A stretch of 64,000 nucleotides of DNA, from contig CABXZD010000001.1 in the NCBI GenBank assembly GCA_902516465.1, forward strand, positions 186,001-250,000. The letters run 5' to 3'. The notes below the pieces were generated by a model. That model did no database searches. It was not told where the DNA came from and saw nothing but the letters and a program-made list of their open reading frames with translations. Position 1 is the first letter of the stretch; every line of letters begins with the position of its first letter. This document shows positions 24,693 through 34,513 of this stretch, piece after piece. The DNA comes from an uncultured Pelagibacteraceae bacterium (GTDB lineage Bacteria > Pseudomonadota > Alphaproteobacteria > Pelagibacterales > Pelagibacteraceae). The translations under genes and the position numbers were made by a program.

Positions 24693-26604
24693 GCCATGGA
24701 ATTGTTTTATCTATAATTTTTCGTAAAGTTATATCAAATAACAATCCAAGCATTCCCATAATAAAAATTGTTATCCAGATTACCTCATATTGAAAATATT
24801 TTTTCGCAACATTTTCAACAAATCCTATACCAGTTGTTCCAGCTAAAAATTCAGCTGCAACTAAAGTTCCCCAACACATACCTACGGCAACTCTTATACC
24901 AGTAAGTATTTCTGGTAACGAATTTGGGAAAATTACGTATCTAAGTATTTGTTTTTTAGATGCTCCTAAAGAATGCGCAGCATGAATTTTTGAAAGTTGA
25001 GTTCCAGAAGCACCAGCTCTAGCTGAAATAATCATAATTGATAAAGAAACCATAAACAGTAGAAATACTTTCCCGGTATTGTCTATACCTAGTACTGAGA
25101 TGATTAATGGTGCCCAAGCCAAAGGTGGAACAGGTCTATAAAGTTCGATCAGGGGATCAAAGAAGCCTTTGGCAAATCTATTTAATCCCATAAACAGTCC
25201 TAACGGTACACCGATGAGTATTCCAAATACCAATCCTAAAAAAACTCTTAAAAAAGAGTCCCAAATATGACCATAAGGTACCGGTACTTTAAATAAATTA
25301 AAATCACCCGTTACAATTTTAAGTACTTTACCCTTAAAGTTTTCTTTAACTAATCCATCTTTGGTATGAACAGGGTAATCACCAGGTAAAATATCAGCTA
25401 TCCAATCTGGTAAAATAAAACCAATCATTTTACTTACGTCAACCATATCTATCCATAGAAGAGGTATATCTTTGTAACCAACACTTGGTTTTGACATTAA
25501 TATAAATTTATTAAAAGTATCTGATGGCTTTGGTAGCCATCTTCCAGATCCTTGTTCAGAACAGCTTGGACCGCTGGCAACTATTGTTCCAGCTGGAAAT
25601 AACAAAATATCGATAAATCTTAAACCTCCTTGCGCCTTTATTTGTGCGTCATCAAATTTAACAATAGCATTTTGCATTTTGTTTAATGCATTTGGTGGAT
25701 ATATACTCGCAAATTCTATTCTCCTCGCGATCTTTACAATATTTTTTGCATAAGTAGATGCTACTTCCTCACTATCATTTAGCCCTTTTCTATAAGATTT
25801 AATATTATCTTTTAGTTGTTTGATTTGACTCTTAAATTGTGGATTATGATTTCTAAGTTTAAAAAATTCATCACTAATTAAATTTAATTCTTGTGCAGCA
25901 GCATGAAATTTTAAACCTCTATCAGTTGCTGGAATTAAAGGCACTTCCATCGTATTTTCTATAGAACCAGTCCCTGATTGTACTTTTACAATTCCCCATC
26001 CACCTTCTTCACTCACAGCTTTAAGTCTTTCATTAAGTTCCTTTTCAGTTTCAAATGGATAATCTGGTTTTTGAAAATTTTCAGTTAAAAGGTTAATTTT
26101 ACCTGTTATGTCACTAATCCTTTGTTTGGTCTCATTTTCAATTAAATCTTCATTTGTTAATAATGGAATTAATTGATTTGTTTTATTTATAAATCCGGTA
26201 AGAACTATTTTTTGTTGATTATCTATTTTTTGAGAATTTTGTATTTCTTCTAAAATTAGTTTAAGATTTTTATTCTCTTTCTTAATTTGTGAAGTGCTTT
26301 TAAATTCTCTCTCTTCAATAGGAAATTGATATTTCAAACCTAGCAATGAATCATTTACTTTTGCAACTTGGCATAACTCGTTGGCAGATTTTGGATAAAA
26401 TCCTTTTGCAATATCCCAAGAATAATAAAGCCAAATTAAAAGAAGAAAGCTGCTTCCTACAATAACCCAATGTGTACCACCTAATGCCCTTTCTGGATTT
26501 CCAAAAACTGCATCAACTTTTTCAGTTCTTATTAAACGTCTTCCGTAGAGAATACAGCCAATAACTGCTACAAATATTAAGAAAGTTATTATTTGAGTAA
26601 GCAT
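24679..26604 (-). CDS. Taurine-type ABC transporter permease with a long N-terminal domain
   Basis: 641 residues, against about 270 for ordinary TauC/SsuC. Residues from about 442 form the standard permease with the EAA loop (HAAHSLGASKKQILRYV) and TauC-like AEFLAGTTGIGFV. Ahead of it are two membrane helices (about 4-21 and 45-62) and some 370 residues, largely helical and charged, between helix 2 and the core, plus a GPSCSEQGSGRWLPKPSDTF stretch near residue 345. The extra region may act in the periplasm. It abuts tauB with no gap. Sulfonate substrate is inferred from neighbours. Confidence 0.82.
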   Translation of the reverse strand: MLTQIITFLIFVAVIGCILYGRRLIRTEKVDAVFGNPERALGGTHWVIVGSSFLLLIWLYYSWDIAKGFYPKSANELCQVAKVNDSLLGLKYQFPIEEREFKSTSQIKKENKNLKLILEEIQNSQKIDNQQKIVLTGFINKTNQLIPLLTNEDLIENETKQRISDITGKINLLTENFQKPDYPFETEKELNERLKAVSEEGGWGIVKVQSGTGSIENTMEVPLIPATDRGLKFHAAAQELNLISDEFFKLRNHNPQFKSQIKQLKDNIKSYRKGLNDSEEVASTYAKNIVKIARRIEFASIYPPNALNKMQNAIVKFDDAQIKAQGGLRFIDILLFPAGTIVASGPSCSEQGSGRWLPKPSDTFNKFILMSKPSVGYKDIPLLWIDMVDVSKMIGFILPDWIADILPGDYPVHTKDGLVKENFKGKVLKIVTGDFNLFKVPVPYGHIWDSFLRVFLGLVFGILIGVPLGLFMGLNRFAKGFFDPLIELYRPVPPLAWAPLIISVLGIDNTGKVFLLFMVSLSIMIISARAGASGTQLSKIHAAHSLGASKKQILRYVIFPNSLPEILTGIRVAVGMCWGTLVAAEFLAGTTGIGFVENVAKKYFQYEVIWITIFIMGMLGLLFDITLRKIIDKTIPWRGKG

Positions 26605-27402
26605 TTAAACGTCTTTCCCCATAATTTCCTCTTCCATGTTCCAAATCATCTCTAATATTTCTTCACGTTTTGCAGAAAAATCTTTATTTTTCTTAATTTC
26701 TCTTAAATCTTCATTTAATCCCATAGAAGCAAAAGGTAGGTTGTATTCTTTATGTATACGACCTGGTCTTGGAGCCATTACATATAATCTCTCACCAAGT
26801 AATAATGCTTCCTCAACCGAGTGAGTAATAAGAATAATTGTTTTTCCAGTTTCTTTCCAAATCTTCAAAACTAAAGACTGCATTTTTTCTCTGGTTAATG
26901 CATCAAGCGCCCCTAAAGGCTCATCCATTAAAATCAAATCCGGATCGTTTATAAGACATCTTGCTAGAGCAACTCTTTGCTGCATTCCTCCAGACAACTG
27001 ATAGGTTGGGGTATTACCAAAACCTTTTAAACCAACAATATCTAACCACTCATCTACTTTTTTAGCAGTTTTTATTGGATCTTCTTTCTTCATTCTTAAT
27101 CCGAAGTTGACATTTTCTGCAACAGTTAACCATTCAAACAGTGCTCCTTGTTGAAAAACCATACCTCTCTCAACACCGGGCCCATCGATTTCTTTTTTAT
27201 TTAAAGTAATAACTCCAGAAGTTGGTCTTATAAATCCAGCAGTGATATTTAGTAAAGTCGTTTTTCCACACCCAGACGGTCCAAGTACAGTAAGTAGTTC
27301 CCCTTTTTTGAGAGTAAAGTTTAAATCTTTTAAAGCGTGAACAGTTTCACCCTTAGGGGTTTTAAAAATCATATTAAGATTTTCAGAAACTAAATCACTC
27401 AT
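26605..27402 (-). CDS. tauB: Taurine-type ABC transporter ATPase
   Basis: 265 residues. Walker A GPSGCGKTT, Q-loop VFQQGALFEWLTV, signature LSGGMQQRV, Walker B LILMDEPLGALD and the H-loop ITHSVEEAL are all intact. It belongs to the nitrate/sulfonate/taurine ABC group and energises the permease encoded directly downstream on the same strand (stop and start abut). It lies after the hairpin that separates it from the binding-protein gene. Confidence 0.88.
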   Translation of the reverse strand: MSDLVSENLNMIFKTPKGETVHALKDLNFTLKKGELLTVLGPSGCGKTTLLNITAGFIRPTSGVITLNKKEIDGPGVERGMVFQQGALFEWLTVAENVNFGLRMKKEDPIKTAKKVDEWLDIVGLKGFGNTPTYQLSGGMQQRVALARCLINDPDLILMDEPLGALDALTREKMQSLVLKIWKETGKTIILITHSVEEALLLGERLYVMAPRPGRIHKEYNLPFASMGLNEDLREIKKNKDFSAKREEILEMIWNMEEEIMGKDV

Positions 27403-27430
27403 ATAAAAACTTTATATTTGAATTCAAAGT

Positions 27431-27470
27431 AAAAAAATAGGCACCAATTTAATAAAATTGGCGCCTATTT
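27431..27470 (-). terminator. Strong stem-loop with T tail between tauA and tauB
   Basis: On the minus strand a 16-bp stem (27455-27470 pairing with 27435-27450, one G-U wobble) closes a UAUU loop and is followed by T residues. It meets the criteria for a Rho-independent terminator yet lies inside the tauABC operon, 20 bp after the tauA stop. It probably lowers tauBC expression below tauA or protects the tauA 3' end. Confidence 0.8.
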
Positions 27471-27490
27471 AAATTTTTATTACCTCTATA

Positions 27491-28432
27491 TTATAAAGGT
27501 AAGAAACTAGTATCTACATTTCCTTTTGGTGTTCCCATACCATCTAAGAACCCCTTAAGATTTCCACTTTCCATAGACTGTTTAGTTTCTTCTGGTGAAA
27601 GAAATTTAAAACCACTTAAAGTTTCTTTCATATCAGCAACTTTCATTTCAGAAGCTTTTGACATAGCATTCATATCCGCTTTACCAGCTTTATATCTAGC
27701 ATTAGCTTCATGAGTTACTTCTATAAAAGTTCTAAGCATGCCAGGATTTTCTTTCATAAACTTTGTCGTTACTGAAGTAATATCTATACCTAAGATACCA
27801 GCATCTCTAGCTTCTTGAACTGTAAGTAACCTAGATCCAATAGCCGTTGCAGCTTTTATAGAATTACCACCAAATAAACATGCCATTACAACATCACCAC
27901 TGACTAATGCAGCAGCTCCTTCTTCAGGATCCATTTGAATAATATCCATTTTACCTCTATCTGCACCAACAACTTTCATACTTTCATCAAAAACATATTC
28001 TGCCATTGTTCCAAGTGGAACAGCAACTTTTTTACCCTCTAATTCAGTTGCATTTGCTTTTGTAATTCCAGAAGCATTAGAAGTAACACAAGTAGTTCCT
28101 CCCATTCCATACTCCATAGCAATATCAACTAATTTGATAGGCGCTTTTGATTTAACTGCATTAATGAAAGGCACTAATCCTTGAGAGTAAGAGATATCAA
28201 TATCCCCTGCTAACATTGCATCAGTCATTGCCCCACCATTTGTAAAGTTTGTCCATTTAACTGGCACACCAAGTGCTTTTGCAAAATTTTTCTTCTGCAT
28301 GTCCTCTAAATTTGGACTTGGCCATTCTAGAAAGTAAGCTACTCTAACTTCATTAGCTGCAGAATTAGCTACTGAAATACTTAAGTTTAGAGCTACAAAA
28401 CATCCTAAAAGAAAACTAATTATTTTTTTCAT
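27491..28432 (-). CDS. tauA: Taurine-type ABC transporter periplasmic binding protein
   Basis: 313 residues with a signal peptide (MKKIISFLLGCFVALNLSIS then ANSAANE). The mature protein shows the TauA/SsuA-like pattern: VRVAYFLEWPSPNLEDMQK, FTNGGAMTDAMLAGDIDISY, and LEGKKVAVPLGTMAEYVFD. It captures a sulfonate, probably taurine, in the periplasm for tauBC. It heads the minus-strand operon and faces the aminotransferase gene. AGAGG sits just before the ATG. Exact ligand is not proven. Confidence 0.85.
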   Translation of the reverse strand: MKKIISFLLGCFVALNLSISVANSAANEVRVAYFLEWPSPNLEDMQKKNFAKALGVPVKWTNFTNGGAMTDAMLAGDIDISYSQGLVPFINAVKSKAPIKLVDIAMEYGMGGTTCVTSNASGITKANATELEGKKVAVPLGTMAEYVFDESMKVVGADRGKMDIIQMDPEEGAAALVSGDVVMACLFGGNSIKAATAIGSRLLTVQEARDAGILGIDITSVTTKFMKENPGMLRTFIEVTHEANARYKAGKADMNAMSKASEMKVADMKETLSGFKFLSPEETKQSMESGNLKGFLDGMGTPKGNVDTSFLPL

Positions 28433-28565
28433 TTATTCCTCTTTGTTTAATTTAATTAAATTACATATATTTAAATTCAATTTTGAATAGAAGTAAAACA
28501 AATTATATCTCTAAGCAGTATTGCAAATATTTCAATTGTACAATTCAAAGTTGTAATGTATATAT

Positions 28566-28581
28566 TGTTCAAATTGAGTTT
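28566..28581 (-). promoter_or_regulatory. Candidate operator in the tauA / aminotransferase divergent promoter
   Basis: On the minus strand this reads AAACTCAATTTGAACA. It matches AAACTCAAAATGAACA at 35553-35568, upstream of the two-winged-helix regulator, in 14 of 16 positions. A related TTCAATTTTGAA lies at 28476-28487 in the same 213-bp gap (28433-28645), which otherwise holds only promoters. It may be the binding site of that regulator. Confidence 0.5.
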
Positions 28582-28645
28582 TGAGAAATTCCTAGTAAAC
28601 AATCAAATTTAGTCTATGAATTAAACTTGAAACTTTAATAAAATT

Positions 28646-29992
28646 ATGAGCTCAGAAAACAGAACAAATATTCCTAATTCTCTTAATGAACATTGGATGC
28701 CTTTTACATCTAATAAAGATTTCAAAAAAAGTCCTAGATTAATCACAGAGGCTAAAGGAGTTTATTTAAAAACACATCACGGTAAAACTCAAATTGACGC
28801 TAGCTCAGGTCTGTTTTGTAATCCACTTGGTCACGGTAGAAAAGAAATAACAGAAGCAGTGACAAAACAATTAGAAACTTTAGATTATGCTCAACCATTT
28901 CAACAAGGTTTTGGTGGGTCATTTGAATTAGCTACAAAAATTTCAAAACATACCCCAGGTGATTTAAATAAAATTTTTTATACTATTTGTGGATCAACTG
29001 CTGTTGAGACAGCTCTTAAAATTGCAATAGCTTATCATAGGTCAAAGGGAAAGGCCGAAAGATTTAGATTTGTTGGAAGAGAACGTGGTTATCATGGGAT
29101 GAACATTGGATGTATTTCGGTTGGTGGTATGATTAATAATGTTAAAACATTTGCCAGTGTTCTCATGCCAGGTGTTCAGCATATGAGACACACTCATTTA
29201 CCAGAACATAAATTTATTAGTGGACAACCTGATACAGGTGCAGATCGTGCAGATGATTTGGAAAGAATAGCAATGAATTTTGGACCAGAAAATATAGCAG
29301 CATGTATAGTCGAACCAATAGCTGGATCTACAGGGACATTAGTGCCACCAAAAGGTTATTTACAAAAATTAAGAGACACATGTGATAAACACGGAATACT
29401 TTTAATTTTTGATGAAGTGATTACTGGATGGGGAAGAACTGGATCTTCATTTGCAAGTATAGAATATGGCGTTACACCAGATATAATGACAATGGCTAAA
29501 GCTACAACAAACGGAGTTGTGCCAATGGGTGTGGTTGCATGTAAAGATGAAATATATGACTCAGTTATGGATGCATCTCCAATGGGATCAGTAGAATTGT
29601 TTCATGGATATACTTATTCAGGGATTCCAGTAGCTGTTGCAGCTGCATTAGCTGTACAAGATATTTTTGAAAAAGAGGATATTTTTAATAGAGCAAAAGA
29701 TTTATCGCCATACTTCCAAAAAGGTTTGTTTTCTCTTCAGGATTTAGAGTCTGTGGAAAATATTAGAGGATATGGAATGATGGGCGGTATAGATATGAAG
29801 TTAAATACTAAACCTGGAAAAGCTGGTTACGAATGTTTTAAAGCTTGTTATGAAGCGGGGGTAAACTTTAAAGCAACAGGTGATTGTTTAATCATTGCAC
29901 CACAATTTATATGTGAAAAAAAACATATTGATGAGATTATTGATAAATTAAGAACAGGTATCACTAATTATCAAAAGAACCAAAAAAACTAG
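28646..29992 (+). CDS. Class III omega-amino acid (taurine-like):pyruvate aminotransferase
   Basis: 448 residues, fold type I PLP enzyme. EHWMPFTSNKDFKKSPRLI is the start typical of beta-alanine/taurine:pyruvate aminotransferases; YHGMNIGCISVGGM, LLIFDEVITGWGRTG (PLP-binding Asp) and MAKATTNGVVPMG (Schiff-base lysine) are present. It should move the amino group of taurine or a related omega-amine to pyruvate, giving sulfoacetaldehyde and alanine. Alanine dehydrogenase follows 44 bp later to regenerate pyruvate. tauA lies opposite, sharing the promoter region. Confidence 0.85.
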   Translation: MSSENRTNIPNSLNEHWMPFTSNKDFKKSPRLITEAKGVYLKTHHGKTQIDASSGLFCNPLGHGRKEITEAVTKQLETLDYAQPFQQGFGGSFELATKISKHTPGDLNKIFYTICGSTAVETALKIAIAYHRSKGKAERFRFVGRERGYHGMNIGCISVGGMINNVKTFASVLMPGVQHMRHTHLPEHKFISGQPDTGADRADDLERIAMNFGPENIAACIVEPIAGSTGTLVPPKGYLQKLRDTCDKHGILLIFDEVITGWGRTGSSFASIEYGVTPDIMTMAKATTNGVVPMGVVACKDEIYDSVMDASPMGSVELFHGYTYSGIPVAVAAALAVQDIFEKEDIFNRAKDLSPYFQKGLFSLQDLESVENIRGYGMMGGIDMKLNTKPGKAGYECFKACYEAGVNFKATGDCLIIAPQFICEKKHIDEIIDKLRTGITNYQKNQKN

Positions 29993-30036
29993 TAAGTTTA
30001 TATTTTACATATCTATAATTAACACAGAGAGAGAAA

Positions 30037-31155
30037 ATGCGGATAGGCGTACCTAAAGAAATAAAACCTCAAGAAACAAGAATTGGCTTAACCCCTGAAA
30101 GCGTAAAAACTTTGGTAGGCGAAGGTCATGAAGTTTTAGTTGAGAATAATGGTGGATATGAAGCTGGATTTGAAAATTCACATTATACTTTTGCTGGTGC
30201 AAAAATAATTGACAAAGCTGAAGATATTTTTAACGACTCTGAAATAATTGTAAAAGTAAAAGAACCTCTCTTAAACGAGGTAAAAATGATAAGAGAAAAC
30301 CAAATTTTATTTACTTATCTACATCTTGCTGCGGCAAAAGAACTAACACAAGGATTAATTAATTCCAAAGGTGTTTGTATAGCTTATGAAACTGTCACTG
30401 ATCAAAATGGAGGATTACCGCTTTTAGCCCCAATGAGTGCAGTAGCCGGAAGAATGTCAATTCAAGAGGGAGCACATTGTTTAGAAAAAAATCAAGGAGG
30501 CGAAGGTTTACTTTTAGGTGGAGCCCCAGGTGTTGAGGGAGGAACCGTAGTTATTTTGGGTGGTGGTGTTGTTGGAGAAAATGCAGCTATTATAGCTACT
30601 GGTATGCAGGCAAAAGTTCATATTGTAGATAAATCAGAAAAAAGACTTGAAGAACTTACTAAAAAATTTGGAGATAAAATAATTCCTCAACTATCAGACA
30701 ATATTGATTTAAAAAAATTGATTTCAAAAGCAGATCTTTTAGTTGGAGGTGTATTAATTCCTGGTGCAGAGGCTCCAAAATTAGTTACAAGAGATATGCT
30801 AAAATTAATGAGAAGAGGATCAGTAATTGTTGATGTTGCAATTGATCAAGGAGGATGCATTGAAACTAGTAAACCAACCACACATGCAAATCCAACTTAC
30901 ATAGTGGACGATATAGTTCATTATTGCGTTGCTAACATGCCAGGAGGAGTACCTAGAACTTCAACATTTGCACTTAATAAAGTAACACTTCCATATTTAG
31001 TAAAATTAGCAAATAAAGGCTATCAAAAAGCTTTAGGGGAAGATAAAAACTTTTTAGCAGGATTGAATGTTTATAAAGGCTGTGTGACTTATAAAGCAGT
31101 TGCAGATGTGTTCGGACATGAATATTTTGACCCTAGTGAAGCTATCAAAAATTAA
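30037..31155 (+). CDS. ald: Alanine dehydrogenase
   Basis: 372 residues, complete. MRIGVPKEIKPQETRIGLTP contains the conserved substrate-binding Arg and Lys, AYETV and MSAVAGRMSIQEGA are family motifs, and VVILGGGVVGENAA is the NAD-binding loop. VDVAIDQGGCIETSKPTTH is the alanine dehydrogenase signature. It deaminates alanine to pyruvate and ammonium with NAD. Next to the aminotransferase it closes a pyruvate/alanine cycle that releases ammonium from taurine. Confidence 0.95.
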   Translation: MRIGVPKEIKPQETRIGLTPESVKTLVGEGHEVLVENNGGYEAGFENSHYTFAGAKIIDKAEDIFNDSEIIVKVKEPLLNEVKMIRENQILFTYLHLAAAKELTQGLINSKGVCIAYETVTDQNGGLPLLAPMSAVAGRMSIQEGAHCLEKNQGGEGLLLGGAPGVEGGTVVILGGGVVGENAAIIATGMQAKVHIVDKSEKRLEELTKKFGDKIIPQLSDNIDLKKLISKADLLVGGVLIPGAEAPKLVTRDMLKLMRRGSVIVDVAIDQGGCIETSKPTTHANPTYIVDDIVHYCVANMPGGVPRTSTFALNKVTLPYLVKLANKGYQKALGEDKNFLAGLNVYKGCVTYKAVADVFGHEYFDPSEAIKN

Positions 31156-31159
31156 TTGA

Positions 31160-33604
31160 ATGGAAAAAAAGTTACCAGCTAATGCGAAGGTTGTTGTAAT
31201 TGGAGGTGGAGTTGTTGGATGTTCATGCGCCTATCACTTAGCAAAATTTGGCTGGAAAGACGTAATATTAGTCGAGAGAGATAAGTTAACATCTGGAACT
31301 ACTTGGCATGCTGCAGGTTTAGTAAGTCAAATTGGGCCATCTGCACCTATTACCAAAATTAGAAAATATTCTTTGGATCTTTATAAAGAGCTCGAAAAAA
31401 AAGTAGACCATTCTGCTGGATTACGTCTAAACGGTGCAATGTCAATTGCACAGGAAGAGGGAAGATGGCAAGAGTTAAAAAGACAAGCGACAACAGCTCA
31501 ATTATATGATTTTGATGTAAAAATTTTGAATAAAGATCAAATTAAAGAAAAAGTTCCATTAATTAAAAATGACGATTTATTAGGTGGTATATTAATGCCT
31601 GGAGATGGATCTGGTGATCCATCTGGTATTACACATCTTCTTGCAAAAGCAGCTAGAGCAGAAGGTGCAAAAATTTATGAAGGCTCTCCAGTTGATAATA
31701 TACTAGTTAAAAATAAAAGAATAGAAGGTGTTATTGTCAAAGGCGAAAAAATAGAATGTGAATATATTGTTTTAGCGACAGGAATGTGGTCTAGACAAAT
31801 CGGTGAAAAAATTGGAGTAAGTATTCCTTTGTATCCTGCTGAACATTTTTATGTGATAACAGAACCGATACACAACTTGCCTAAAGATTTACCTGTTATA
31901 AGGGACTTTGACAGCAGGACATACTTCAAAGAAGATGCAGGCAAACTTCTACTAGGTATTTTTGAAGGAAAATCTATTCCTGCTTTTGATAAAACAAATA
32001 AAGTTCCAGAAGATTTTTCTTTTGGTGAATTTCCTGAAAACTTAGAACATTTTGAACCCTATCTAAATGCTTGTGTGAAAAGATTTCCAATTTTAGAAAA
32101 AGCTGGTATTAGAAAATTTTTTGCAGGCCCAGAGTCTTTTACTCCAGATACCAATACATTGTTGGGTGAGGTTCCTGAAGTAAAAAACTTTTTTGTCTGC
32201 TGTGGATTAAATAGTATCGGAATCGCAAGTGCTGGCGGTGTTGGTAAAGTAACTGCTGAGTGGATGATGAATGGTCATATAAATGAGGATATATTTAGTT
32301 ATGACATAAAAAGATTTCAAAACTTTCATTCAGAAATAGATTTCATTAAAGAAAGAGTTACAGAGACACTCGGTGATTTATATGGAATGCACTGGCCATT
32401 TAAACAACATAAGACTTCAAGAAATATCAAAACATTACCTCATCATGATAATTTAAAAAGTTTTGGTGCATGTTTTGGTGTTTCAGGTGGCTATGAAAGA
32501 CCTATGTGGTTTGCTTTAGACGGGGAAAGAGCAGAATATGTATATAGCTACAATTATCAAAGTTGGTATCCATCAGTAGAATATGAAACAAATAATACAA
32601 TCAAAAATGTTGGTTTATTTGACCTTACTCCTTTTTCAAAGTTTGAAATTAAGTCAGTTAAAGCACATCAAGAATTACAGAAAATTTGCACAGCAAACAT
32701 TAAAAATGAGCCTGGTAAATGTGTTTATACTCATATGCTAAATCCAGATGGAGGTATTGAAACTGATTTGACAGTAGTCTGTATTGATAAAAATTATTTT
32801 AGAATAATAAGCTCTGCAGCAACTAGAGAAAGGGACAAATTTCATATAAAAAAATATTTATCTAAAAATATAGAATTAAAAGATACAACAGATGATCTAT
32901 GTGTATTTGGTTTGTTTGGTCCAAAAAGCAGAGATTTAATTAAAACTTTAAGCAAAGATAATTTTGAAAATGATCAATTTAGATTTGGATTTGCAAAGTT
33001 TATTACAATTGATGGGGTTAAAATCTGGATTCAAAGATTATCTTATGTAGGTGAATTAGGCTACGAGCTATATGTAGATCTTAAAGACACAAAAAAAATA
33101 TACGAATTACTTATAGCAAAAGGTAAAGACTTTAATCTTTCTAATTGTGGAATGCATGCAATGGATATTATGCGAATGGAAAGTGGGTTTTTACACTGGG
33201 GACATGATATTTCTCCTGAAGAAAACCAGTATCAAGCAGGTTTAGCTTTTACTATTAGCAACAAAAAAGAAGTTGATTTTATAGGCAAACAAGCTCTTGA
33301 AAAAATTAAACAAGATAAAGCTAGAACTAGATTTTCAATGTTTACTTTAAAAGAAAGTGAACCAGGAAAACCATTATTACTCCATGATGAACCAATTTAT
33401 GACGATGAAAGAATTATAGGAAGATCTACATCAGGAAATTATTCATTTAATTTCAAAAAGAATTTAGTATTTGGATATATTAATAATGATTTTTCTAATG
33501 ACGAACTTCAAAATAAAAATTTATTTATTGAGGTAGAAAAAAAGAAATATCCTATAGAAATAATTAACCAACCTTTAAAACAAACAGATTTTAAAAATAA
33601 TTAA
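31160..33604 (+). CDS. Dimethylglycine/sarcosine dehydrogenase-like FAD protein
   Basis: 814 residues in three parts. DAO domain to about residue 365 with [21 protein letters not shown] and TTWHAAGLV, whose His is the covalent FAD site in this family. Then a linking FAO_M-like part, and a C-terminal aminomethyltransferase (GCV_T) domain from about residue 430 ([26 protein letters not shown]). Such enzymes remove N-methyl groups as formaldehyde or to tetrahydrofolate. It starts 4 bp after ald, so an N-methylated sulfonate such as N-methyltaurine is a possible substrate; dimethylglycine or sarcosine are equally possible. Confidence 0.85.
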   Translation: MEKKLPANAKVVVIGGGVVGCSCAYHLAKFGWKDVILVERDKLTSGTTWHAAGLVSQIGPSAPITKIRKYSLDLYKELEKKVDHSAGLRLNGAMSIAQEEGRWQELKRQATTAQLYDFDVKILNKDQIKEKVPLIKNDDLLGGILMPGDGSGDPSGITHLLAKAARAEGAKIYEGSPVDNILVKNKRIEGVIVKGEKIECEYIVLATGMWSRQIGEKIGVSIPLYPAEHFYVITEPIHNLPKDLPVIRDFDSRTYFKEDAGKLLLGIFEGKSIPAFDKTNKVPEDFSFGEFPENLEHFEPYLNACVKRFPILEKAGIRKFFAGPESFTPDTNTLLGEVPEVKNFFVCCGLNSIGIASAGGVGKVTAEWMMNGHINEDIFSYDIKRFQNFHSEIDFIKERVTETLGDLYGMHWPFKQHKTSRNIKTLPHHDNLKSFGACFGVSGGYERPMWFALDGERAEYVYSYNYQSWYPSVEYETNNTIKNVGLFDLTPFSKFEIKSVKAHQELQKICTANIKNEPGKCVYTHMLNPDGGIETDLTVVCIDKNYFRIISSAATRERDKFHIKKYLSKNIELKDTTDDLCVFGLFGPKSRDLIKTLSKDNFENDQFRFGFAKFITIDGVKIWIQRLSYVGELGYELYVDLKDTKKIYELLIAKGKDFNLSNCGMHAMDIMRMESGFLHWGHDISPEENQYQAGLAFTISNKKEVDFIGKQALEKIKQDKARTRFSMFTLKESEPGKPLLLHDEPIYDDERIIGRSTSGNYSFNFKKNLVFGYINNDFSNDELQNKNLFIEVEKKKYPIEIINQPLKQTDFKNN

Positions 33605-34452
33605 ACTTTATTTTTTAGAAGAAAAACAAATATAAAACCGGTGATGTACATAATTAAAGCATATGCCGCAGTTGGAGTTATGTAGACTATATCTGTGCCA
33701 AATATTTGCGTAGAAACAAATATCGCTAAAGTGCCATTTTGTAATCCACATTCTAAAGCAATACATTTTTGTTGTTTTATTCCTGAAGCAAAAGTTTTAC
33801 CAAGGTAATAAGCTACAATCATCATTGTTATATTTAGAATTAAAGTAATAAAACCCGCTTGAATTAGAAAATCTATAAAACTTTCTTTTTCTTCATAGAA
33901 TGCAGCTATAAAAAAAACGACAAATAATACTATATTAAGTTTTTCAAATATCTGAATTTTTGAATTTACAAAATTTTCAGCAAATTTTCTTATGATCATT
34001 CCCAAGATAACTGGAACTGTTACAACTAAAAACATTTTTAGCGATATCTCTGCCATCGAAATATTTTGAGAGATATTTGTAATTCCAAATAAATCAGCAG
34101 ATGTAAAAATTATCAAAGGAACTGTAATAATAGAAATTAAACTGATTATAGCTGTTAAAGTAATAGATAAAGCGACATCTCCATTAGCAAATTTAGTTAA
34201 TATATTTGATGTAACTCCGCCCGGTGCAGCAGCAATAATCATAACTCCAATTGCTATTTCTGGCTTTGTTTTTAAAATTATAATTAATAAATAAGCAACC
34301 AATGGAAGAATAATTAATTGAGAAAGAAAACCTATAAAAAAATCTTTTGGTGTCTTTAATACTCTTGTAAAATCTTCAACTTTTAAACCTAAGCCCAAAC
34401 CTAGCATTATTAGGGCGAGAATAAGTGGTGCAATCTTTGTTACTATTTCCAT
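33601..34452 (-). CDS. BASS/SBF family sodium-dependent transporter
   Basis: 283 residues with about nine to ten helices. [19 protein letters not shown] is the family start, [21 protein letters not shown] the conserved core with the unwound helix, and [16 protein letters not shown] the ECGxQN sodium/substrate site. Members take up bile acids, pyruvate, pantothenate and other organic anions with sodium. Placed between the sulfonate block and the regulator, it may carry a sulfonate or carboxylate. It overlaps the dehydrogenase by 4 bp, convergent. Confidence 0.82.
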   Translation of the reverse strand: MEIVTKIAPLILALIMLGLGLGLKVEDFTRVLKTPKDFFIGFLSQLIILPLVAYLLIIILKTKPEIAIGVMIIAAAPGGVTSNILTKFANGDVALSITLTAIISLISIITVPLIIFTSADLFGITNISQNISMAEISLKMFLVVTVPVILGMIIRKFAENFVNSKIQIFEKLNIVLFVVFFIAAFYEEKESFIDFLIQAGFITLILNITMMIVAYYLGKTFASGIKQQKCIALECGLQNGTLAIFVSTQIFGTDIVYITPTAAYALIMYITGFIFVFLLKNKV

Positions 34453-34513
34453 GCTTTCTAAAAAGAAATTAACAATAATTAAATATTATATCAAAAATTT
34501 TATTAAGGGGTTT

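Noticed and set aside
21409-33604. Complete taurine-to-acetyl-CoA pathway
   Set aside because: No sulfoacetaldehyde acetyltransferase (Xsc) or sulfite exporter is coded in the window; only part of the pathway can be claimed.
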